In this document: one piece after another, positions 1-6,348 of the stretch
How positions within the stretch are numbered: position 1 is the first letter of the stretch
Layout of the letters: each line of letters begins with the position of its first letter
NCBI GenBank assembly: GCA_012961305.1
Contig: DTZQ01000382.1
Coordinates: 1 to 11,787, forward strand
Direction: 5' to 3'
Length of the DNA stretch: 11,787 bases
DNA from: Armatimonadota bacterium
GTDB taxonomy: Bacteria; Armatimonadota; UBA10988; DTZQ01
Notes under the pieces: model-generated
Database searches by the model: none
Seen by the model: only the letters and a program-made list of their open reading frames with translations
Told to the model about the DNA's origin: nothing
Position numbers and translations under genes: made by a program

Positions 1-1680
1 CACTAAGCGGTCAATGGTTGCATCCTCATGGCGGTTACGATAATACTCCAATGAGCGGCGTATTTCGGTCACAATTTCCGCCAGTACGGGAAGCATAGCA
101 TCATAGACTTGCCGTTGGATAGAGACCTCACCTTCTTTGGCTGAAGGGGCCGCTTCTTCTGCCGGTGGTTCTTCAATTTCCAACGGACGAGCCAGGTCTA
201 ATCCCGGTATTACCACCGCTGCTTCTTCAGCCTCTTCCGTTTCCTCGCCGGGGGTAAAAGGTACAACTCCGGCCTCCTCCTCGAGGTCAAACCGAGGAGC
301 CTCAGTCTCCTCTTCTACATAGGGGGTCGGAGCCTCCTCGACCTCCTCACTCAGGTCAAGAGGTGGGCGTTCGACCTCTGAAGGCGCGGTCGGTGATTCC
401 TCCTCCCCCAGGTCGAAAACCGGCCCTGGGACTTCCTCTTCCTCGGGGGGAGCAAAACTCACCACGGCCGGGCTTTCCTCCTCACCTTCCTCTGTCGGTT
501 CGCCCAGGTCAAGGGTGAAGGTGGGAACCTCTTCGGGAGTTGAAGGCTGTTCCACAATGGCTTCCTCTTCCAAGTCAAAGGATAGCCCAGCGGTTTCCTC
601 CGCCGGGGTCTCTGGGCTCGGTGTCTCCTCCAAATCGAAGACAAAGGGTGCCTTTGCCTCCTCTTCCTCTTCAGCCGTGGTAGTTTCACTTAAGTCAAAT
701 ACCGGCACGCCTTCGTCCGTAGTGGCCGAGGTGTCACTCAGGTCAAAAGCAGCCGGTTCCTCTTGCACCGCCGTATCGGCCAGGCTGAACTCTTCCTTCT
801 CCTCCGGGGCCGCGGTTTCTCCCAAACTGAAAGGCTCCTCTGCCTGGTCAAGGGTTTCGCCCGGAATGCTCAGGGTTCCTAACCTCACTCCTTCTCCCCC
901 CGGCCGCTCTTCGGAGACCGGTTCGGGGGCCACATAGGTTTCCCGCAGGATAGTTGCATGTTCGCGTTTGATTTCCTCCGCTTGGGTCTCACTGACCCCC
1001 AATCCCTCGCTAATGGCTTTAGTAAGGGCATCACCGGCCACCGGAATAGTCCGCGGGAAATGAAGCAAACCATCTTTGACAATGCACAATTCCGTTGTGG
1101 CGGCTCCAATGTTGACAATGGCTATGGTCTCTCCCTGTCCGCCATTACCGGCCAAATCAATCAAAGCCCGGCCCAGGGCCAGAGGTTCAATGTCAATGGC
1201 CTGAGGTTCCAGGCCGGCCGCTTGCAGGGCCTGTACGTGGGCCTCTATCGTTTCCTGCTGAGCAACGGCAAAAAGGACCTCCATATTAGGGGAATTAGGG
1301 TCACTGTCCGGTCGCTCTATAGGAGCATAATCCATAATAACATCGGTGGTGGCAAAAGGTACATGACGTTCCACTTCCCACTTCATGGTCTCTTTCAGTT
1401 CCGAGGGAGCCATACGGGGCACTTCGATGATGCGGACCACTAAAGAGGTCTGACCAGCGACAGAACTGATAACTTTGCGGGTTTTAATGCCATTAACCGT
1501 AAGCAATTGCCGAATCGCCTGACCAACCGCCGCCGGGTCAGTAATCACCCCGCCGGAGACAGCATCAGGCGGGGTATCCGCCAAGCCGAAATTGAGCAGT
1601 TGCAATCCTCCCTTGCCCCCGCTCAACTCGACTACCTTAATGGTATTGGAACCAATGTCCAGACCTATAAACTGAGCCAT
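1..1680 (-). CDS. pilM: Type IV pilus inner-membrane platform protein PilM, with long acidic insertion (3' end outside window)
   Basis: PilM is a cytoplasmic actin-like ATPase of the type IV pilus machine. It binds the N-terminal tail of PilN and so links the motor side to the PilN/PilO ring. I translated the open frame from the ATG at 1680; 560 codons are visible with no stop before the edge. Residues 4-19 hold the first nucleotide motif (FIGLDIGSNTIKVVEL). Residues 85-120 match the PilM 1C subdomain (VPRMAPSELKETMKWEVERH). Residues 185-201 hold the second motif (IVNIGAATTEL), with Asn190 where many family members have Asp. Residues 207-225 (RTIPVAGDALTKAI) are typical. The fold resumes at about 530 with VTEIRRSLEYYRNRH. 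Ordinary PilM is about 350 residues with only a short loop here; in this protein residues 249-515 are acidic low-complexity sequence. It has its own promoter and a strong ribosome site, so it probably heads a pilM-pilN-pilO-type operon continuing to the left. The PilM assignment is secure; the function of the insert is unknown. Confidence 0.93.
   Translation of the reverse strand, partial: MAQFIGLDIGSNTIKVVELSGGKGGLQLLNFGLADTPPDAVSGGVITDPAAVGQAIRQLLTVNGIKTRKVISSVAGQTSLVVRIIEVPRMAPSELKETMKWEVERHVPFATTDVIMDYAPIERPDSDPNSPNMEVLFAVAQQETIEAHVQALQAAGLEPQAIDIEPLALGRALIDLAGNGGQGETIAIVNIGAATTELCIVKDGLLHFPRTIPVAGDALTKAISEGLGVSETQAEEIKREHATILRETYVAPEPVSEERPGGEGVRLGTLSIPGETLDQAEEPFSLGETAAPEEKEEFSLADTAVQEEPAAFDLSDTSATTDEGVPVFDLSETTTAEEEEEAKAPFVFDLEETPSPETPAEETAGLSFDLEEEAIVEQPSTPEEVPTFTLDLGEPTEEGEEESPAVVSFAPPEEEEVPGPVFDLGEEESPTAPSEVERPPLDLSEEVEEAPTPYVEEETEAPRFDLEEEAGVVPFTPGEETEEAEEAAVVIPGLDLARPLEIEEPPAEEAAPSAKEGEVSIQRQVYDAMLPVLAEIVTEIRRSLEYYRNRHEDATIDRLV
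190..831 (-). repeat. Eleven FDL-type acidic motifs in the PilM insertion
   Basis: Within the acidic insertion, a short motif of form [F/L]-[D/S]-L followed by acidic or small residues recurs at residues 284, 298, 312, 328, 348, 368, 390, 422, 441, 464 and 495. Examples are FSLGET, FSLADT, FDLSDT, FDLSET, FDLEET, FDLGEE, LDLSEE and FDLEEE. The spacing is 14 to 32 residues and is filled with Glu, Pro, Thr and Ala. Codons differ between copies, so the pattern is kept at protein level and not by recent DNA duplication. A hydrophobic triplet kept in a disordered acidic background suggests an array of short binding motifs. The partner is unknown. Confidence 0.85.
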
Positions 1681-1685
1681 GTTTG

Positions 1686-1692
1686 TCCTCCC
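1686..1692 (-). promoter_or_regulatory. Ribosome binding site of pilM
   Basis: GGGAGGA on the minus strand ends five bases before the ATG at 1680. It is an almost complete Shine-Dalgarno match and fixes the pilM start, which also gives the normal PilM N-terminus MAQFIGLDIG. Confidence 0.9.
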
Positions 1693-1734
1693 ATTAAAGA
1701 CACACCCCAACCATACATACCCAATCGTACTCTT

Positions 1735-1763
1735 ATTCTAAACCATTTCGCGAAATTTGTCAA
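1735..1763 (-). promoter_or_regulatory. Sigma-70-type promoter of the pilM operon
   Basis: On the minus strand TTGACA (1763-1758) and TAGAAT (1740-1735) are separated by exactly 17 bases. The -35 box is a perfect consensus and the -10 box matches TATAAT at five of six positions. Transcription would start near 1728, giving a 5' leader of about 48 bases that ends in the strong ribosome site. The -35 box begins three bases after the TAG stop codon of the upstream gene, so the operon boundary is very tight. The start point is inferred from spacing. Confidence 0.85.
1745..1756. promoter_or_regulatory. Perfect 12-base palindrome inside the pilM promoter spacer (possible operator)
   Basis: ATTTCGCGAAAT is a perfect inverted repeat lying wholly between the -35 and -10 boxes. 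A dimeric repressor or MerR-type activator bound here would directly control RNA polymerase. No regulator gene is visible nearby, and I do not recognise the site as that of a named family. A 12-base palindrome is seldom expected by chance within 17 bases, but it is AT-flanked and short, so the operator role is inference. Confidence 0.45.
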
Positions 1764-1766
1764 GTC

Positions 1767-4700
1767 CTACGGACAAATTACCCCGCTGGGAATGCTCGTC
1801 GGGGTACCCGCGGGGAAGGAGGGAACTAAGGCCCCGAAATAGATGTCCCCGCTGCGGTACTGCGCCTGGGTGGCTTCGTCAAATCGGTCCCGGGTACTGC
1901 TCCAGAACAGCCAGTATTTTACCGCCGGCAAGGTCAAAGGATTGCCTTGCTGGTCAGTACCATACTGCACCAAGAAAGTCTCCGGCACGGCTGCCACCTG
2001 ACTTTCGCTGACTACCGTGTCCATAGGCACGGGGCGTTCAGGAGTGAAACCGCCTACTTGGTGCACCTCGCTGTGACAAGTGATGCCCCGTGCATCGGGA
2101 TAGCCCACGTAGGTTACCTGCACCCGCTGGCCCTCATACCAGTCCTGAAAATAGAGGTAACCATTGGCATTATATACAAAGTCCACTCCCGGAGTAAGGG
2201 TAGCACCCGTACCGTACAACCGCACGTCCAAGAGATTGCTCAAAGGCGGGTTGTTGACCTGGATGGCGTTGCTGAACAGGGTGTACCACAGGCTCGTGCG
2301 GCCGGTAGGAGAGGTGCGCTGCCAGGCGATAAACATCCGCTTCAGCCCATCCAACACGGCAGACGGGCGGGAGTCGTTGCCGGGGTCCTGAGTTACCCGC
2401 CAAGTGCCGGTGGTGTAGTCCGCATACACTTCTACCACTTCGTTGGACACCGCCAGAGTGGAGTAAGGCGCGCGGGTCTTGAAAATCAAAGGTTCATCCT
2501 CGCCCGGCTGGTACTGCCAGTCCTGCTGCACCGGTTCATCCCAGACCCCATCGCCATCGAGGTCATCCCAGACCCCATTTTCGTTAATGTCCACAAAGGC
2601 GTATAGGGGACGGGAGAAAGTAACGGTGCCCTGGGCCGGGTTGAGTTTCACCCGCAGACCAGTTAGGTAACTGGGGGCGGTCAGGGTGAGCAGGTACTCG
2701 CCGTTTTCCGCATCATAGTAACTCAGGTTTGGATTGGTACTCCACTCCACTGGCCAAGCACGAAGTTGGCTGTTGGGGTCGTTGGGATTGGCCCGGTCAG
2801 TGCGGGCACGGGCCAGATAGAGCCGGGGGTTGTCGTACAAGCCGGGGTCGTAACCCGCAGCACCGGGGCTATTTGATTGGGTGCCGTAGGGGAACCCCAG
2901 GGAAACCTCACTGCGGGGGGTAACATACCAGTCGGGATGGGTGGCTCGGAAGGTGGTCCCCGTAGCATTGGGCGTCAGGTGGTCGCCGGGGCTGAAGTTG
3001 GTGCCCGCAATGAGCACCGCCCGTATTTTGTTCGCTCGACGGGGGAAGGGTTGCCGTCCGTAGGGGAAGCGAACCACCCGCCGGTTGCCATAAGCATCGA
3101 AGGCATACTCGTAATTGCCGTCGGCCAAGTATTCCGGCAGATAGCGCGACCAATAAAGGTCCTCATTGCGCCACACTTCTGACCAACCGGTGTAGAACAG
3201 GTTAATACGGTCGAGGGCCGTGGGGTCAGCGTCCAGGCCGTACTCCGGCACGGGAGCAGCATCCTTCACCCCAGCCAGGCCCGAGGTGGTGCGCAGGCCG
3301 TAGTCGTGCAGGAGGTTGGGGTTCCCAGAGGGCGGGGCGAACACGTCGCTAATGGAACCCCCGCCCAGGTCTTCAAAGGCATTGAAGTACAGTCGAGTGT
3401 GTTTACCGGCGCTGCTGTGCCAGAAGAGCCACACCACAGGGTTGGCGTGGGGTCGCCCGTAAAAGTCCACAAAAGTCCCCGAAGTGTCTACAAAGGCCCG
3501 GGGAGCCTGTTTGGGCAAATGGGTATCGGTCAGGGGCACTATGGTCGGAGCCGGTGGGCTCTGGGAGGTGTCCAGTTGATAGTAAATCAGGCTGCTGGTG
3601 TACTGGCCGGTGGCGGGGTCTTTTCCCTCCCGATGCCAGAACAGCCAATATTTGCCCCCTGCGTCCGCGGCCACCGAGGGGTACAAGTTGCGCACGTTGG
3701 AGGTGGTTTCCGGGGGGACGACCGGGGACATGCCGGACCAAATCCAGTTGCGGTAGTTCAATATGCTCGTCGGGTCTCCGTAAGCATAGGCCGAATAGAT
3801 GTTCCAAGCACTGTTGGCTGTGGGGGCACCTCCGCCGCCGATTCTATTGCTGGCCCAGCAGACCCAGAGTACGTCTTTGGTGTGGTCCCCACCGGGGTCC
3901 AACTGTACCAGGGCGGTGGGCAACACCTCCCCGGCATAGTTATCATTGTAAAATTGCAGGATAGCCTTATAGTCGGGGGTGATGGAAAGCACCTTGGCCA
4001 GGGGACTTTCTACGATTTTGACCTTCACTGTGAACCGGTCAAAAGGTTCGCCCGGGTCGTGCTGGCCGTTGTCGTTGCGGTCGTCGTAAACTCGCACCTG
4101 GCCCGCATAGGTTCCCAGCGGCTGGCCCACGGGAATACGTAAGGTAGTAGGGGTAATCCCGCTCTCATTTTCCCACCCTACCTGAAGGGTAGGCGTTTGG
4201 GCCAAGCCAGCCAGGGAACCTGGGGCAGCGGCATTCAGGGCCGGAGCCAGCCCCAAATAGAGCAAATTGTTCCGCAGCACCGGTTGGGAGCACAACTGCC
4301 TGGGAGTGCCCACTTCCGTATCTACGTCGGTGCGGAAGAGATGAGTAGCCTCGGCTTTGAGTCTGCCCAAGGGCACGTTGCCCTGATTCTCCACCGTGAA
4401 CTCTACCGGACGGGAAATAAGGCCGTGGGCAGTCAATCCCAAGTCCACCGTCTCCTCCCGCACCACCAATTTCCGCTCCACTGGCACCGACAGTTGCACG
4501 TCAAAGGTCTCAAACTCCTCCACTTTGAAACTGGGAAGCGGACACGTTGGTGACTTGCCCACACTTCGAGGGTCAGCACAGAGGACCTCATCAAACTGCT
4601 CAAAACTATAAGTTTGTCCTCCATCCGTCCAAGTCCAGCGGTACAGGTTTGCGTCCCAACTGCCATTGGGCCGATGGGGGTCACCATCAATAAACGCCCG

Positions 4701-6161
4701 CAGGCGGCCCTCATAGCGGGAGGTGTTGGGTAGGGTCTGCTGTCCGTCCCGAGCCAAAGCATCATTGCTGGGAGGCTGGAAGCGGGGAATACGGGCTGAA
4801 AAAGCCGCCGGGGCTTGCGCACCAGCCAACAGAGTTTGCGGCGCGGCGAAGGTTAGAGCCTCGAAACGCAGGAAGGCCCCAGGTAAACCCTTGGGCACAG
4901 CGATGCTTTCCACCGATTGAAAGACCAACCGTTCTTGGTTGCTCTGGTTGAACCCCTTACCCCGACATTCCAGGCGAAACTCCTTGTCCGGCGACTTGCT
5001 GCCCGGGGCAAAGGGGAAGTAATAAGGCTCGGTAGCCGCATTCTCGTCAGGCACGTAGCCCACCAGAAATACTGGGTGGGTCCACTGGGTATTCTCCGGG
5101 TCACTCCAAGTATTAGGGTCGGTCGGAGTTTTCAGGGGGTCCTGCGGATACTGAGGCTCCCCTGGCTGCGGTTGGAGGCTTTTCCGAGCCGCGATGGTTG
5201 TTCGGCCCTCATCAGCAAACTGGGGCGGAATGTGTAGGCGACTGACCAGGAACCTGACCACAATGGGCCCACCGCCAGGATATTGGCCTATAGCCTGTAC
5301 AGGCAGGCTGCTGTACCGAGTCACTGGTACTCCAGGGTTATTCGGGTCCTCACCCGTCCATTCAAACTGTACCTCGATAGTGCCGATGCCCGAATCGTCC
5401 AATGTGCCCCCGCTGTCTTCAAAGGCAAAAGAGGTACTTCCGCCTTTATTACCATCAGGGGTGAACGTTGGCCAGGTGCGGTCTTTCACCGTGTTGAGAA
5501 GGGTTGGAGTGGGATTGTCTGGCTCCAGGGCCTGGTCTTCCCAGTAGTTGTTCCCATTTTGCTGCCAAAACTCATTTGCCGTGCCAGTGGGCTTAACCTC
5601 CGGGAAATAATATGAAATTGCTGGGGGAGGATTGTCCGGGGGGTAGAACTTAAACCGCCATTTTCCCGTTGGGTTTCCGTTTAGGATAAGGCCCTTGTTC
5701 TCCAAGTCCTGCACAATGCTGTTTAGTTGATTCTGAGAGGGAAGGCCCCGCACCTCAACCCAAACCTGGGCGACCTTTTCCTGGCTTGGGTCAGTGGGGT
5801 CTGGTATGGTTAGATGGAACGGATGAAAAGGCCGCTCCCAATCGTTATTATCGGTGGGGTCATCGGGCCGCATGGTAAAGCGCGAGGCAGCCGGCCAAAC
5901 TTGCGCTGCGGTCTGACCTTGCAGGAGGCCCTGAAGGCCAAGAGGATTCTGCCACAGACCCACAATATAAGACTCGAACTTCCATTTGTCCGCGCCCACG
6001 GTTGCAGGGTCCACGAGGTAGGTTTTAATCAGGGGCGTCGGAGGTTGCTGGCTCAGGGCTGGGCGACTAAGCCCCACCAGCAGAAGCCCCACCCCCAGCC
6101 ACCAGACACCTCTACGACCAGAGACCCTCACCTTATTCCAAGATAGCATTGATTTCTTCAT
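1767..6161 (-). CDS. Large exported protein with sialidase-like WLFW propeller repeats and calcium-type loops
   Basis: No specific family is recognised over the full 1464 residues. The N-terminus is a signal peptide: arginine-rich n-region, hydrophobic core at about 19-32 (VWWLGVGLLLVGL), likely cleavage after SRPALS near residue 37. Residues 40-560 are beta-rich and of unknown fold. Residues 585-607 (VEFTVENQGNVPLG) resemble NEW3/CARDB-type Ig-like domains. Residues 693-706 form a DxNxNGxxDxGE calcium-type loop. From 764 to 1443, six segments share a WLFW-x-S...IYY pattern, as in sialidase-type beta-propellers. Residues 1191-1210 carry two adjacent DxNxNG/DxDGDG loops, and 1312-1355 a VTYVGY beta module also found in the neighbouring giant protein. 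The start at 6161 has only a weak ribosome site; ATG 6149, or GTG 6131 just after the small-ORF stop, are alternatives and GTG 6131 gives a more standard signal peptide. It is probably secreted or surface-bound. The function is unknown. Confidence 0.9.
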   Translation of the reverse strand: MKKSMLSWNKVRVSGRRGVWWLGVGLLLVGLSRPALSQQPPTPLIKTYLVDPATVGADKWKFESYIVGLWQNPLGLQGLLQGQTAAQVWPAASRFTMRPDDPTDNNDWERPFHPFHLTIPDPTDPSQEKVAQVWVEVRGLPSQNQLNSIVQDLENKGLILNGNPTGKWRFKFYPPDNPPPAISYYFPEVKPTGTANEFWQQNGNNYWEDQALEPDNPTPTLLNTVKDRTWPTFTPDGNKGGSTSFAFEDSGGTLDDSGIGTIEVQFEWTGEDPNNPGVPVTRYSSLPVQAIGQYPGGGPIVVRFLVSRLHIPPQFADEGRTTIAARKSLQPQPGEPQYPQDPLKTPTDPNTWSDPENTQWTHPVFLVGYVPDENAATEPYYFPFAPGSKSPDKEFRLECRGKGFNQSNQERLVFQSVESIAVPKGLPGAFLRFEALTFAAPQTLLAGAQAPAAFSARIPRFQPPSNDALARDGQQTLPNTSRYEGRLRAFIDGDPHRPNGSWDANLYRWTWTDGGQTYSFEQFDEVLCADPRSVGKSPTCPLPSFKVEEFETFDVQLSVPVERKLVVREETVDLGLTAHGLISRPVEFTVENQGNVPLGRLKAEATHLFRTDVDTEVGTPRQLCSQPVLRNNLLYLGLAPALNAAAPGSLAGLAQTPTLQVGWENESGITPTTLRIPVGQPLGTYAGQVRVYDDRNDNGQHDPGEPFDRFTVKVKIVESPLAKVLSITPDYKAILQFYNDNYAGEVLPTALVQLDPGGDHTKDVLWVCWASNRIGGGGAPTANSAWNIYSAYAYGDPTSILNYRNWIWSGMSPVVPPETTSNVRNLYPSVAADAGGKYWLFWHREGKDPATGQYTSSLIYYQLDTSQSPPAPTIVPLTDTHLPKQAPRAFVDTSGTFVDFYGRPHANPVVWLFWHSSAGKHTRLYFNAFEDLGGGSISDVFAPPSGNPNLLHDYGLRTTSGLAGVKDAAPVPEYGLDADPTALDRINLFYTGWSEVWRNEDLYWSRYLPEYLADGNYEYAFDAYGNRRVVRFPYGRQPFPRRANKIRAVLIAGTNFSPGDHLTPNATGTTFRATHPDWYVTPRSEVSLGFPYGTQSNSPGAAGYDPGLYDNPRLYLARARTDRANPNDPNSQLRAWPVEWSTNPNLSYYDAENGEYLLTLTAPSYLTGLRVKLNPAQGTVTFSRPLYAFVDINENGVWDDLDGDGVWDEPVQQDWQYQPGEDEPLIFKTRAPYSTLAVSNEVVEVYADYTTGTWRVTQDPGNDSRPSAVLDGLKRMFIAWQRTSPTGRTSLWYTLFSNAIQVNNPPLSNLLDVRLYGTGATLTPGVDFVYNANGYLYFQDWYEGQRVQVTYVGYPDARGITCHSEVHQVGGFTPERPVPMDTVVSESQVAAVPETFLVQYGTDQQGNPLTLPAVKYWLFWSSTRDRFDEATQAQYRSGDIYFGALVPSFPAGTPTSIPSGVICP
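2082..2228 (-). repeat. Shared VTVTY-type beta module, copy in the 1464-residue protein
   Basis: Residues 1312-1360 read as DVRLYGTGATLTPGVDFVY, then NANGYLYFQDWYEGQ, then RVQVTYVGYPD. The pattern (x-V-x-x-x-G-T-x-L-x-x-G-x-D-[FY]-x-x-x-x-x-x-G-x-[IL]-x-F, then VxVTY) recurs three times in the 1724-residue protein. It resembles small Ig-like or carbohydrate-binding-like modules of bacterial surface and phage tail proteins. Confidence 0.6.
2536..2578 (-). repeat. Tandem 16-base direct repeat encoding duplicated calcium-type loop
   Basis: The plus-strand string TCATCCCAGACCCCAT occurs at 2536-2551 and again at 2563-2578, a period of 27 bases or nine codons. It encodes NGVWDD and DGVWDE in the adjacent loops at residues 1191-1210. 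The identity at DNA level suggests a fairly recent nine-codon duplication that doubled a calcium-binding loop. Confidence 0.75.
4044..4085 (-). other. Calcium-type loop DDxNxNGxxDxGEPF (1464-residue protein)
   Basis: Residues 693-707 read DDRNDNGQHDPGEPF. Asp694, Asn696, Asn698, Asp702 and Glu705 occupy positions 1, 3, 5, 9 and 12 of an EF-hand or dockerin-like loop. Nearly the same loop (DDTNTNGKYDQGEPL) occurs in the 1724-residue protein. Calcium binding is inferred from this ligand pattern. Confidence 0.6.
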
Positions 6162-6330
6162 CGCTCAATCCCAATGGACGGAAAACTACCAAACAACATT
6201 CAGGCCGCAATTCTCGCTTCCCCATCACCACTGGGGCCTTGTACACAACCCCTCTTAGGGTAAATCGCGGGGTCACCCTTCCCCCAACGCTCAAAGGTTG
6301 CACCCGCTTTTTCCCAATTTGGGAGCACAA
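6133..6330 (-). CDS. Doubtful 65-codon ORF between the two giant genes
   Basis: No family is recognised. The frame opens at TTG 6330 (GTG 6303 and ATG 6225 are other possible starts) and ends at TAA 6133-6135, overlapping the annotated start of the 1464-residue gene by 29 bases. The C-terminal part (VVFRPLGLSDEEINAILE) has the look of genuine protein, with a short amphipathic helix. It is in the same frame as the end of the 1724-residue gene: only a TAA at 6351-6349 and six codons (GQIPTR) separate them. It may be a small translationally coupled gene, a former C-terminal extension of the giant protein cut off by a stop codon, or chance. The 187-base gap shows no clear promoter or terminator. 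It has no strong ribosome site. Confidence 0.35.
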   Translation of the reverse strand: MCSQIGKKRVQPLSVGGRVTPRFTLRGVVYKAPVVMGKRELRPECCLVVFRPLGLSDEEINAILE

Positions 6331-6348
6331 TCGGGTAGGGATCTGCCC

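Larger units (their letters stand above)
1833..3872 (-). repeat. Six degenerate propeller-blade repeats (residues 764-1443 of the 1464-residue protein)
   Basis: Blade-like segments occur at residues 764-791 (VLWVCWASNR...NIYSAYA), 827-862 (KYWLFWHREG...SLIYYQL), 905-928 (VVWLFWHSSAG...LYFNAF), 984-1006 (INLFYTGWSE...LYWSRY), 1274-1297 (MFIAWQRTSPTG...LWYTLF) and 1415-1443 (KYWLFWSSTRD...DIYFGAL). Each has a hydrophobic strand ending in W, a polar turn, then an aromatic strand. The second is preceded by YPSVAADAGG, a typical sialidase-like blade entry. About 265 residues between the fourth and fifth copies contain other material including the double calcium-type loop. Six copies would fit a six-bladed propeller; this needs a structure model. 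Confidence 0.6.

Noticed and set aside
190..831. Regular recurrence of GGTCAA-like strings on the plus strand, considered as a CRISPR or binding-site array
   Set aside because: The strings are the reverse of codons for the FDL/LDL motifs, vary in sequence and spacing, and lie inside an open pilM frame.
515..937. Plus-strand serine-rich open frame
   Set aside because: The serine runs are the reverse reading of the glutamate-rich PilM insertion.
1779..1806. Inverted repeat TACCCCG / CGGGGTA near the end of the 1464-residue gene, considered as a terminator
   Set aside because: Seven-base stem with a 14-base loop, inside the coding region, and no run of T follows on the minus strand. No convincing terminator was found before the pilM promoter.
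3306..4142. Plus-strand 278-codon open frame
   Set aside because: It is antisense to the propeller repeats of the 1464-residue gene and is Gly/Val/His-rich without motifs.
6308..6327. TCCCAATTTGGGA palindrome after the 1724-residue gene, considered as a terminator
   Set aside because: Only four base pairs can form around the loop, and the minus-strand sequence that follows is A-rich rather than T-rich.
6162..6348. Search for an internal promoter ahead of the 1464-residue gene
   Set aside because: Only weak candidates such as TTGCGG with TAGTTT at 16-base spacing were seen, not better than chance.
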